DNA of 51,949 nt, from contig JAFGRB010000164.1 in assembly GCA_016935365.1 (NCBI GenBank), forward strand, positions 1-51,949, in the 5' to 3' direction. The number at the start of each line of letters is the position of its first letter. Position 1 is the first letter of the stretch. This DNA is from Deltaproteobacteria bacterium. GTDB lineage: Bacteria; Myxococcota; B64-G9. Below, in pieces: positions 33,326 to 41,788 of the stretch. The translations under genes were made by a program, and so were the position numbers. The notes below the pieces were generated by a model that saw nothing but the letters and a program-made list of their open reading frames with translations, was not told where the DNA came from and ran no database searches.

Positions 33326-35665
33326 TCAAGCACTCCAGTCGCACAGCGCGTATGCCAAGGCCTCGCCCAGCGTCGCGACCGGCCGAATCGTCATCCCGCT
33401 CTTCACTTCCGCCGGGAGGGTGTCCAGATCCTCTCCGTTGCCGGCAGGTATCAGCAGCTCCGCTATCCCGGCACGCTGTGCGGCCAGGATTTTGCCACGC
33501 AATCCACCCACGGGCAACAGGCGGCCGCGCAGCGAGATCTCGCCCGTCATGGCGATTTGCCTTCGGACGGGCAGCCCGGACAGCAGCGAGACCAGCACCA
33601 CGGCCATGGGCAGCCCGGCGGACGGACCGTCCTTCGGGATGGCCCCCGCCGGTACGTGGATGTGCGTGTCGAGCTCTGCCCAGTCGCCGCGCCAGCCTCG
33701 CGCGTCCCCCAGCGCGCGCGCGCAGCTGAGCGCCGTCCTGGCCGACTCCCGCATGACGTCGCCGAGCTGGCCCGTGAGGATGATCTCCCCCCGGCCGGAC
33801 ATCTGGAGCGCCTCGATCTGCAGGACTTGGCCACCGGCCGGCGTCCAGGCGAGGGCGTGGGCGATGCCCACGGCGTCCTCGGCCAGAAGCTCCAGCGGGC
33901 GGTGGATGGACGGCCCGAGATAGGCCCGCAGGTCCTGCGCCTCGACGCGGCCAGGCACCCGGCCTCCGCCCGCCACCGCGTGCGCCGTCTTGCGGCAGAT
34001 CGCAGCGATGGCGCGCTCGAGCTGGCGCAGGCCGGCCTCCTGGGTGTGACGCTCGATGAGCCGCTCGATCACCTCTTCCTCGATCTCGATCTGGCCGGGC
34101 TCCAGGCCGCAGCGCTCCAGCTGCCGCGGCAGGAGAAAGCGGCGCGCGATCGCGGTCTTGTCCCTCAACGAGTATCCGGGCAGCTGGATGAGCTCCAGCC
34201 TGTCGAGCAGGGCCGGGGGTATCGTGTCCGCTCGGTTGGCCGTCGTGACGAACACGACCCGGCTGAGATCGAACGGGACGTTGAGGTAGTGATCCACGAA
34301 GGCGTTGTTCTGCTCGGGATCCAGGACCTCGAGCAGCACGGACGCCGGATCGCCCCGCACATCCGCTCCCAGCTTGTCTATCTCGTCCAGGAGCAAGACG
34401 GGATCGCAGCTTCCCGCCTGTCGAACCGCCTGGACGATGCGCCCGGGCATGGCGCCCACGTAAGTGCGGCGGTGGCCGCGCAGCTCGGCCTGGTCGCGCA
34501 GGCCGCCCAGCGAGATCCGCGCGAAGCGGCGATGGAGCGCCCTGGCGATGGAGCGGCCCAGCGACGTCTTGCCGACGCCTGGCGGCCCGAGCAGGCACAG
34601 CACGGGCGCCTGCCTGTCGGGATTCAGCTTGCGGACGCTCAGGTACTCGAGCACCCGCTGCTTGACGGGTTCCAGCCCCAGATGGGCTTCGTCGAGCACG
34701 CTTCTCGCATGCTCCAGGTCCACCTGCTCGGCCCGATCGCTCGTCCACTCGAGCTCGAGCAGCCATTCCAGGTGGGTCCGGATGCTGCCGGCCTCCGCGC
34801 TGTCCGCATGCATCTTGGCCAGCCGCTGGAGCTGGCGCTCGGCTTCTTCCCTCACCCCCTGCGGCATGCCGGCTCTCTCGATGCGCCCGGCCAGCTCGAC
34901 CCGCTCGTCTTCCGCCTCGCCCAGCTCGCTGCGGATCTGCCGCATCTGCTCGCGCAGGAAATACTCGCGCCTGGATTTGTCCAGCTCGTCGAGGACCCGC
35001 TTCTCGATCCGGGCCTTGGTCGAGCGGAGCTCGAGCTCCTCGGTCATGTGCTCCACGACCGCCCGAAGCCGCCGGACCGGATCGGGTGTCTCGAGCACGC
35101 GCTGTGCCGCGTCGACAGGCATGCCCAGGTTGGACGCCACCAGATCGGCCAGGCGTCCGGGATCGCCGATCCCGCCGATCGCCGTGACCAAGTCCGGCCC
35201 CATGTCGTCCGAGATCTGGCTGAAGGCATCGAGCTTCTCGCGCAGCGTGCGGATCAGGGCCTCGGTCTCCACCGACAGCTCGTCGAGCGGCAGGTCCTGG
35301 ATCGGCTGGAGCCGGGCGACGTAGTGCGGGCGCTCCTGGACCCAGCCCTCCAGGCGGGCCTTGGCGATCCCCTGCAGGAGGATCTTCAAGCGCTCGTCAG
35401 GCAGCCGGCGCATGCGCACGACCATGCCCACGGTGCCGACCCGGTAGAGGTCCTCCGCGCTCGGCTGCTCCGCATCGAGCCGGCGTTGCGCGAGGGCGAG
35501 CACGAGGCGCCGGTCTTCGATCGCGCTCTCCACGGCCGAGACCGACAACTCCCGGCTCACGAACAAGGGTGCGATCATGTCGGGGAAGACGACCATGTCT
35601 CGGACGGGAAGGACCGGCAGCTCTCGTGGAATCTCGAGCTGCTCCATTTCCTCGTGGTACCGCAT
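33326..35665 (-). CDS. lon: ATP-dependent Lon protease
   Basis: 779 residues: substrate-binding LON domain (LPVLPVRDMVVFPDM), long helical region, AAA+ module (Walker A GPPGVGKTS near 363, Walker B LLLDEIDKLG) and a peptidase domain with catalytic Ser near 678 (PKDGPSAG) and Lys near 723 (GGLRGKILAA). The ATG at 35665 has AGGA six bases upstream and is preferred to the ATG at 35647, whose ribosome site would be too close. Degrades misfolded and regulatory proteins in the cytoplasm. It sits next to hsp20. Confidence 0.95.
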   Translation of the reverse strand: MRYHEEMEQLEIPRELPVLPVRDMVVFPDMIAPLFVSRELSVSAVESAIEDRRLVLALAQRRLDAEQPSAEDLYRVGTVGMVVRMRRLPDERLKILLQGIAKARLEGWVQERPHYVARLQPIQDLPLDELSVETEALIRTLREKLDAFSQISDDMGPDLVTAIGGIGDPGRLADLVASNLGMPVDAAQRVLETPDPVRRLRAVVEHMTEELELRSTKARIEKRVLDELDKSRREYFLREQMRQIRSELGEAEDERVELAGRIERAGMPQGVREEAERQLQRLAKMHADSAEAGSIRTHLEWLLELEWTSDRAEQVDLEHARSVLDEAHLGLEPVKQRVLEYLSVRKLNPDRQAPVLCLLGPPGVGKTSLGRSIARALHRRFARISLGGLRDQAELRGHRRTYVGAMPGRIVQAVRQAGSCDPVLLLDEIDKLGADVRGDPASVLLEVLDPEQNNAFVDHYLNVPFDLSRVVFVTTANRADTIPPALLDRLELIQLPGYSLRDKTAIARRFLLPRQLERCGLEPGQIEIEEEVIERLIERHTQEAGLRQLERAIAAICRKTAHAVAGGGRVPGRVEAQDLRAYLGPSIHRPLELLAEDAVGIAHALAWTPAGGQVLQIEALQMSGRGEIILTGQLGDVMRESARTALSCARALGDARGWRGDWAELDTHIHVPAGAIPKDGPSAGLPMAVVLVSLLSGLPVRRQIAMTGEISLRGRLLPVGGLRGKILAAQRAGIAELLIPAGNGEDLDTLPAEVKSGMTIRPVATLGEALAYALCDWSA

Positions 35666-35725
35666 CCGCGATCCTGTCCCTCACCGAGAGTCCTGCCACC
35701 CGCCATTCCGGCGTTCGAAGACCCT

Positions 35726-36184
35726 TCAGTCGATGGGCACCTTGCGCCGTTGGCCGCGCCGATCCTTGATCTTCGGGAGGCGGATGCGGAGGATGCCGTT
35801 TTCAAGCTTGGCTCGAATGTGCCGGGTGTCGCCGGTACCGGGTATCTCCACGATCCGCCGGAAGTCGCCGAACGAGCGCTCCATACAGTGGAAGTTGACG
35901 AAGCCGTCCGATGGTTGTCTGGGTTTCCTGCCCTCGATGATGACGATGTCGCGCAGGACCGCGAGCTGGACCCCGTCCTTGTCCAGGCCCGGCAGCTCGA
36001 CCTCGATGATGATCTCGCCCTCGACCTCGAACACGTCGGCGAGCACCGACGCACCGCCGATCGCATCCGAGCGCTCGTCGTGGAAAAAGTCCCTGAATAT
36101 CCTGTCGATCTCTCTGCGCAGGAACACGAGCTTCTGGAGGGCTTCCTCGGAGATGGCCATTTGGGTACCCAGCCACCTGCGCAT
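35726..36184 (-). CDS. Small heat-shock protein, Hsp20/alpha-crystallin family
   Basis: 152 residues. The alpha-crystallin domain covers about 45-145 (VFEVEGEIIIEVELPGLDKD, ERSFGDFRRIVEIP, ENGILRIRLPKI). It binds unfolding proteins without ATP. No clear ribosome site precedes ATG 36184; ATG 36160 (MAISEEALQ) is an alternative. It lies 60 bases upstream of lon and 20 bases downstream of the small ATPase-partner gene. I saw no CIRCE element nearby. Confidence 0.9.
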   Translation of the reverse strand: MRRWLGTQMAISEEALQKLVFLRREIDRIFRDFFHDERSDAIGGASVLADVFEVEGEIIIEVELPGLDKDGVQLAVLRDIVIIEGRKPRQPSDGFVNFHCMERSFGDFRRIVEIPGTGDTRHIRAKLENGILRIRLPKIKDRRGQRRKVPID

Positions 36185-36204
36185 CTACCGGCGCAGAGGC
36201 CCGG

Positions 36205-36663
36205 TCACGCTATCACCCGACCTGTGGGATTGCAAACCTTTCCGGTGCTCTCGGGCGAAGGCTGGCGAAGGAGGCGAATCACGATCTCGACGAGTTCCTT
36301 CCAGGAGGGACTTCTCTCGATGACGCAATCACGGACGGCTCTCTTTGCCTGTTTGCTCGCTCCAAGGAAAAGAAGGTCTCGCGCTGTGCGGTCCTTGCCC
36401 CGTGCGTCTCTGGCGGTCTGCGCCGTGACCTCTTCCGGATCGCAGTCGATCAGGGTTTCGATGACGGTCTCGATGTTTTTTTCGATGAGCGCCACATGGA
36501 GCTGGCCTGCTCCATCGCTCTGCACCCGGATGCACTCCGCGACTTGTTCCGCCGGTGCATCGACAGGAATGTCGAGCAAGCGCCGAACCTCGTCGTCGTC
36601 GAAGACCGCAACGACTGCATGCCCGTCTGGAGCGATGCGCTGGATATCCTCACGACAGCCCAT
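36205..36663 (-). CDS. Small protein of unknown function, partner of the AAA ATPase
   Basis: 152 residues. I do not recognise the family. Predicted pattern: a strand ending in acidic residues (GHAVVAVFDDDEV), a helix, a second strand (QLHVALIEKNIETVIE), and a helical C-terminus with basic residues. The DDDE cluster after a strand is slightly reminiscent of Toprim-like nucleases, but no complete motif set is visible. The ATPase stop and this ATG are directly joined (TGAATG), indicating coupled translation and a joint function. Confidence 0.7.
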   Translation of the reverse strand: MGCREDIQRIAPDGHAVVAVFDDDEVRRLLDIPVDAPAEQVAECIRVQSDGAGQLHVALIEKNIETVIETLIDCDPEEVTAQTARDARGKDRTARDLLFLGASKQAKRAVRDCVIERSPSWKELVEIVIRLLRQPSPESTGKVCNPTGRVIA

Positions 36664-37863
36664 TCAGCTCTCCTCGGTCATGACGGACTCTTCGTGCCCC
36701 TCGGCGCGGATGTCGCCGAGCCCCCGATAACGCTCTATCCACTTCTCGTACGCTTGCCTGTTGGGCCTCAGAAGCCGGGTATGGTGCTCCTCGTCGAGAT
36801 CGCACAGAACAGCCGACTGCACCGGGTCGTCCAACTGGTCTAGCAGGCGGTCGGAGTGGGACGCCAGGATGACGGGATGGGAGCGCGACAATGTCTCGAA
36901 GAACCCCAGAACGCGCGCGAGAAGATGGGGATGCAGGTGGAGATCCGGCTCGTCGAAGGCGAGCAAGCTCCGGTCCCGGCCGGCGCGAGCCATGGCGACG
37001 ATGGCCAGGTAGGCGAGAGTCCCGTCAGAGAGATAAGCAGCGGGTACGGGATCGACGAGATGGGTGTACTTCACCCTCAAGGCGATCCTGCCTCCGGCGG
37101 GGTCCACGCCGAAGCCCACGTCCTCGATATCGTCGCCGAGCCCCAGCCGGATCCAATCCAGGGTCTCGCCCCACTCCGCTGTACCGCTCTCGTTCTTCAG
37201 GGCATGATACACATTCGCGAGGTTCCTCCCGAGGAGGTTCAGGCCCTCCGTCGGCTCGATCAAGACCGAGTCTCGCAGCAGGGACCCCCGATTCACGGTC
37301 CGGGAGACCCACGAGGGAGAGATATCGAGAGGAACGTGGCACTCTATGTGGCGCAGTGCATCGACGGCTTGCCTCACTTCTTCCAGCCCCGACTGCTCGT
37401 GGATGTAACATATGTTGGGTTCCGCTTCTGACCAGTGAGTAAGGCCCTGCCATTCATTGTCATTCTTGCCGACACACATCACCCGATTGCCCGACTTCTT
37501 CACGATCTCCCTGTAGTTCTCTCCGTCCTTCGAGACGGACAGAGACTCCGACTCGAGCACGATTGCACTATTGGAGCGCCGGATCGCGAAGTCGTACCTC
37601 ATGCGCTGTCCCCGGGACTCGATGTCCGCTCCGAGCGCGACGCGATCGCTGCCCATGCCAGCCCATCCTCCATGGATGGAATGGAAGAAGTTCCCAAAAC
37701 CGCGATCCGCAGCCCTCTTCAGGATCTCGCATGCCTCGATGATCGTGCTCTTGCCGCTGCCGTTCTCTCCGATGAGTGCGGTCACCCCCTCCAGCTTCAG
37801 GCTCAGCTGCTGGATGCACCGCAAGCCCTGGATACGGACCTCGACGATGCGGTGATCGCTCAT
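36664..37863 (-). CDS. AAA ATPase, OLD/AbiEii-like (AAA_21 type), possible defence protein
   Basis: 399 residues with an ABC/SMC-like ATPase split by a long middle region. Walker A is GENGSGKST (residues 32-40), signature-like YLSDGTLAYLAIV, Walker B LLAFDEPDLHLHP, and the switch His in ILASHSDRLLDQ. The C-terminus is short and has no Toprim nuclease domain, unlike full OLD proteins. Such ATPases often work with a small second protein in phage-defence or toxin pairs, and the next gene could be that partner. The role here is inferred from family and context only. Confidence 0.85.
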   Translation of the reverse strand: MSDHRIVEVRIQGLRCIQQLSLKLEGVTALIGENGSGKSTIIEACEILKRAADRGFGNFFHSIHGGWAGMGSDRVALGADIESRGQRMRYDFAIRRSNSAIVLESESLSVSKDGENYREIVKKSGNRVMCVGKNDNEWQGLTHWSEAEPNICYIHEQSGLEEVRQAVDALRHIECHVPLDISPSWVSRTVNRGSLLRDSVLIEPTEGLNLLGRNLANVYHALKNESGTAEWGETLDWIRLGLGDDIEDVGFGVDPAGGRIALRVKYTHLVDPVPAAYLSDGTLAYLAIVAMARAGRDRSLLAFDEPDLHLHPHLLARVLGFFETLSRSHPVILASHSDRLLDQLDDPVQSAVLCDLDEEHHTRLLRPNRQAYEKWIERYRGLGDIRAEGHEESVMTEES

Positions 37864-37947
37864 GGCATCCTCCTCGAGCGCGCATCCGAAGTGTAGGCCG
37901 GCGGGCGCCGAGCTGTCAAACCCGCAGCATGCAAAGAGATTCGCCTA

Positions 37948-39168
37948 TCAGGCGCCGTACTTCATCAGCCGGCCCGCGTGCGCGAGCAGCAGGGGCAGCA
38001 CCTCGGTCGAGTGAACTCTGCCCAGGCCGCCCTGGAGGAAGGCGGTCTCGCCGAAGGCGCCGCATGCGTCGCGGCGCGCCGTGGCGGGGGCCCGGATGCA
38101 CAGCGGCACCGGGTGCCAGGAGTGGGACTTGAGCCGGCAGGGGGTGGAGTGATCGCCGGTGATGCACAGCACGTCGGGCTTCAGGGCGAGCAGGCGCGGC
38201 AGCAGTGTGTCGAAGTGCTCGATCACGGAGACTTTCTTGTCGAAGTCGCCGTCCTCGCCGGCGGAGTCGGTCTTCTTGATGTGCAGGAAGACGAAGTCGG
38301 CCTCGGGCAGCTCGCGCTCGACGAGGTCGAACTCCTCCTCCTGGGTGGACTGGCCCTCCTCGATGACCCGCATGCCGGCCAGCCGGCTGACGCCCTTGTA
38401 CATCGGGTAGGCCGCCACGGCCACGGCGCGCCACTTGTAGAGCGCGCAGAAGTCGGGCAGCGGCTCGTACACGTCGAAGCCGCGCATCATCACGAAGTTG
38501 GCCTTCGGCTCGCCGGCCAGGATCTCCCGGCTGCGGGCGATGAAGGCGTTGGCCAGCCGGGCCGCATCTCGCGCCTCCTCGCCGGGCCGCTCCTCGAGGG
38601 GCGCGACCTCGAGCGGCGCGAGACCGGTCTTCTGGGGATCGCTGTCGCAAAGGCGTCCGTCCAGCTTTCGGCCCCGGAACACGGCGGCCGCGCGATACTC
38701 CTTGACGTGCTGGACGAGCACCTGCACGCCATCGATCTCACCGACCTGCTGCAGCTTGCCCACCACGCGCCGTCCCTCCTCGTCCGGGATCCGGCCCGCC
38801 CGGCGGTCCGCGATGGTGCCGTCTGCGGCCAGGGTGGCGAAGTTCAGCCGGGCGGCCAGGTCTCCGGCCTGGAAGACGAAGTCGGTCCCGGCCGTGTCCA
38901 GCACGCCGCGCCCGATCACGTAGCGGATCGGATCGTAGCCGAACAGCCCGATGTGGGCCGGGCCCGAGCCAGGCGTGATGCCCGGCGCCACTGGGTCGTG
39001 GAACCCGCACACGCCCTCTCGGGCCACCTCGTCCAGGTTCGGCGAGCGGGCCGCCTCCAGCGAGGTCTCGCCATCCTCGCCGGCCAGACCGCCGACGCCG
39101 TCGAGCACGACCAGGACGACCTTGGACTCGGCTGGCGCGGCCAGCGCGGAGAGAAACTCGAGATCCAT
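37948..39168 (-). CDS. apgM: Cofactor-independent phosphoglycerate mutase, archaeal type
   Basis: 406 residues from ATG 39168 (GGAG seven bases upstream). Alkaline-phosphatase-superfamily metal-site motifs are visible: KVVLVVLDGVGG at the N-terminus with the metal-binding Asp, PGSGPAHIGLFGYDP, LHIKKTDSAGEDGD, and the C-terminal CITGDHSTPCRLKSHSWHPVP. It interconverts 3- and 2-phosphoglycerate in glycolysis/gluconeogenesis. Follows the nucleotidase-like gene by 29 bases, likely co-transcribed. Confidence 0.93.
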   Translation of the reverse strand: MDLEFLSALAAPAESKVVLVVLDGVGGLAGEDGETSLEAARSPNLDEVAREGVCGFHDPVAPGITPGSGPAHIGLFGYDPIRYVIGRGVLDTAGTDFVFQAGDLAARLNFATLAADGTIADRRAGRIPDEEGRRVVGKLQQVGEIDGVQVLVQHVKEYRAAAVFRGRKLDGRLCDSDPQKTGLAPLEVAPLEERPGEEARDAARLANAFIARSREILAGEPKANFVMMRGFDVYEPLPDFCALYKWRAVAVAAYPMYKGVSRLAGMRVIEEGQSTQEEEFDLVERELPEADFVFLHIKKTDSAGEDGDFDKKVSVIEHFDTLLPRLLALKPDVLCITGDHSTPCRLKSHSWHPVPLCIRAPATARRDACGAFGETAFLQGGLGRVHSTEVLPLLLAHAGRLMKYGA

Positions 39169-39197
39169 ATCATGTCTCCTCTGTGCGAATGCACATG

Positions 39198-41693
39198 TCA
39201 GAAAGTCTGGACGGCCGCCTGGGCGTTGTAGCTCAGGCCGAAGGTCAGATCGGACGCCAGCCCGTAGCCCCAGGTGGAGTAGCGATACACGAAGAGATCG
39301 TGGGTGATGTTGAAGTAGATCGGCCCGACCAGCGCGAAGTAGATCCGGTTGGTCCAGGTCCCCTTGAGCGTGTTGGAGCGCCCCACGTCTCCGAAGAAGG
39401 CCGAGGCCTCGGACTCGAAGTGGAAGGGGCTGCCGAGCAGGGAAAAGAGCTGGGTCTTCTTCAGCCGGTAGCCGACGTCGAAGCCGTAGACCGCATCGCT
39501 GTCGTCGTCGAGCAGCTCCTTGCGCACACCGAAGCCCAGCTTGGCCTCGAGGGTGTCCCAGAGCTTGAAGCGCGCGCCCAGGGTCGCGGTCAGCTCCAGG
39601 TGATGGTAGCCGCGGTCCTCGTCCTCCTCGGTCGCGGGATCGTCCTCCGGGCGGGTGAGCTCGGTCTCCAGCATGGCCTCCACGTAGGGCATGGGTACGT
39701 ACCAGGCCGAATCCGCGTCCCTGAGCGCCTTGAGCTTGTACACGCCGTTGAGGGTGGTCAGGTCCTCGCTCTCGATCCAGTCGCCCCCGGCGGTGGAGCT
39801 GCGCGCGTAGCGCATCCGGGCATCCAGGCCGAACTCGTGGATCTGGGAGTCGGCCCCGATCTCCCCGCGCAGCTCGCCCTTGAGACCCATGAACTCGTCG
39901 CGGGCGAGCTGGCTCTCCGTGTAGGGGCTGTCCTCCAGGTTCGAGATCGTGGTGTCCGTCAGGTTCAGGCTCACACCTCCCGCGAAGGTCCAGCGGAGCT
40001 TGCGGCCCAGGTCCGCGAAGTTGGTCTCCAGATCGATGCGCTCGGCCGCCGCACCTCGGAACCGAGGGCTGAGCAGGAACGCCCGCGCCACCTCGCCGAG
40101 GATGGGCGGGTCTTCTGCGGGATCGGGACGGAACGCGTGCATACCCGCCTCGAGGCCCTCGAAGTAGCCGAGCGTCCCTCGCGCCAGGTAGTCGATGGTG
40201 ACCGCCTTGTAGCGGTCCGCCGGCGTCACCAGGCGCCCGTTGATGAGCTGCTTGCCGGCCTCGCACTTGAGCCCGCGCGAGACCAGCTGTGTCTTGCCGG
40301 TCTTGGCTTCCTCCACCTGGAGCTTGCCGCACAGCGCCGCCACCTGCGCGCCGGTCAGCTCGAAGACGAAGAGCGGGTTGCGATGCGGCAAGGCCGAGAA
40401 GAAGTCGTGGCGGGTCAGATGGCCCTCGATCGGAAAGACGGTCCTGGGGTTGACGAGCCCCTCGTTCACGAAGGCCATCTCGCTGCTCGTGCTCTGACGC
40501 ATGACCTCGAGCAGGTAGTCCCGGAAGACCTCCGCGCTCATGGGTTTGGCCAGCTGCCCGTCGCCCACCGGCTTGTCCCAGCTCGCGCAGTAGCTCTCGA
40601 GCCGCTTTCGGATCTGCGCCTGGACGTCGAGGTCGGGCGGGGCGGTCTTCACGTCCAGCTCCCGGGTCTCCATCCCGGCCACCCGCCAGCGGCCCTCTCT
40701 CCGCTCGAGCTGCAGGTCCGTGCGACACAGGTGCTCTCCGAAGAGGTCGCAGCCCACGATGGGCGAGGCGCCGTCCGCGAAGCGGATCACGCCGATCCTC
40801 CGCTCGCGATCCTCGGAGGTGAAGGAGTTGCCGATGATGAGATCCGCATCCGGGACGGCCTGGGCCAGCTTCAGGGCTCTGCGCGGTGCGGTCTCGGAGT
40901 GATCCAGGTGGGACAGGATGACGACCAGATCCGCCCCCCTGGCGCGGGCGCGCTCGACGACCTGCCGGGCGCGCTCGTAGGGGTCCTTCACCTGGATGCC
41001 CTTGAGGCGATTGGCCTGCGTGTAGACCGCCAGGTCCCCGTGGATGACCGACAGGACCGCGATCCGGATCCCGGAGCGCTCGAGCATGACGAAGCGATCC
41101 GGGCCCGCTCCGATGCTGGGGCACAGCCCGGCCTGGGCGTCGGCGCAGTCGAGGTTGGCGGCCGTGAAGACCAGCCCGGCCTTCTTGCCCTCCTGGAGGT
41201 AGACCTCGAGCCGCTCCAGGACCGCGAAGAAGTCCTGGTTGCCGAGGGCGACCGCGTCGAAGCCGGCGCGCTTCAGCCAGGAGGCGATCTCGGCCCCGCC
41301 CTGGCTGCCCGCCGAGAGCACGAAGCGGGCGAAGGCGCGCGGGCCGATGTTGTCCCCGCCGTTGAGCACCAGCGGCGCGGGAAGGCCCGCGGCCTCGAGC
41401 TCCTTGCGCACGCCGTCGATCGCGCCGACCATGTTCGAGAAGTCGGCCTCCGGGGCCGCGCCGCAGCTCACCTCGGCGAAGCGCCCGTAGAGGTCGGTGG
41501 CGAACAGGACGGTCAGGCGCCCCGTCGATCCCTCGGCCGGCTCCAGGCCGGGCGCCTCGCTGGGGTGGGCCGGCGGCTGCGCTTCCGGCTCGGTCGTATC
41601 CGTCGCGTCCGGTGGGCCCGCCAGAGCCCCGCACGGCCAGGCTGTCGAGATCATCCACGCGCCGAGCACGAATGCTCTCAGCATCGCCTGCAT
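39198..41693 (-). CDS. 5'-nucleotidase/UshA-like metallophosphatase with barrel-like C-terminus
   Basis: 831 residues from ATG 41693, where GGAGGT lies upstream and a signal peptide begins (MQAMLRAFVLGAW...). The calcineurin-like phosphatase domain shows FATDLYGRF (in place of the usual D-x-H), NGGDNIG, ALGNQDFF (in place of GNHE/D) and ILSHLDHSE. A 5'-nucleotidase C-terminal domain follows (NEGLVNPRTVFPIEGHLTRHDFFSAL region). The last about 270 residues have regular amphipathic strands and end in Phe, like an outer-membrane barrel of about 12 strands. Changes in the first metal motif (Tyr for His) and in GNQD make catalytic activity uncertain. Confidence 0.8.
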   Translation of the reverse strand: MQAMLRAFVLGAWMISTAWPCGALAGPPDATDTTEPEAQPPAHPSEAPGLEPAEGSTGRLTVLFATDLYGRFAEVSCGAAPEADFSNMVGAIDGVRKELEAAGLPAPLVLNGGDNIGPRAFARFVLSAGSQGGAEIASWLKRAGFDAVALGNQDFFAVLERLEVYLQEGKKAGLVFTAANLDCADAQAGLCPSIGAGPDRFVMLERSGIRIAVLSVIHGDLAVYTQANRLKGIQVKDPYERARQVVERARARGADLVVILSHLDHSETAPRRALKLAQAVPDADLIIGNSFTSEDRERRIGVIRFADGASPIVGCDLFGEHLCRTDLQLERREGRWRVAGMETRELDVKTAPPDLDVQAQIRKRLESYCASWDKPVGDGQLAKPMSAEVFRDYLLEVMRQSTSSEMAFVNEGLVNPRTVFPIEGHLTRHDFFSALPHRNPLFVFELTGAQVAALCGKLQVEEAKTGKTQLVSRGLKCEAGKQLINGRLVTPADRYKAVTIDYLARGTLGYFEGLEAGMHAFRPDPAEDPPILGEVARAFLLSPRFRGAAAERIDLETNFADLGRKLRWTFAGGVSLNLTDTTISNLEDSPYTESQLARDEFMGLKGELRGEIGADSQIHEFGLDARMRYARSSTAGGDWIESEDLTTLNGVYKLKALRDADSAWYVPMPYVEAMLETELTRPEDDPATEEDEDRGYHHLELTATLGARFKLWDTLEAKLGFGVRKELLDDDSDAVYGFDVGYRLKKTQLFSLLGSPFHFESEASAFFGDVGRSNTLKGTWTNRIYFALVGPIYFNITHDLFVYRYSTWGYGLASDLTFGLSYNAQAAVQTF

Positions 41694-41737
41694 GTCCACC
41701 TCCCTGTCTCGAGCCGTTTCGATCGACATCCGACATC

Positions 41738-41764
41738 AAAAAAGGCGGGGTGCGTGCCCCGCCT
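41738..41764 (-). terminator. Intrinsic terminator of fadD
   Basis: Minus strand: AGGCGGGG, loop of six, CCCCGCCT, directly followed by TTTTTT. The stem is 8 bp and almost all G/C. It lies 25 bases after the acyl-CoA synthetase stop codon and before the nucleotidase-like gene. Confidence 0.9.
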
Positions 41765-41788
41765 CGAATCAGCTCCGCAGACCGCGCG

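Noticed and set aside
32628..34766. Upstream-extended version of the GTPase frame
   Set aside because: The extension overlaps lon in another frame and has shadow-frame composition; the family N-terminus begins at 33320.
33557..36730. Plus-strand open frame of over 1000 codons opposite lon, hsp20 and the small ATPase partner
   Set aside because: Antisense to several recognised genes, low-complexity composition, no domain.
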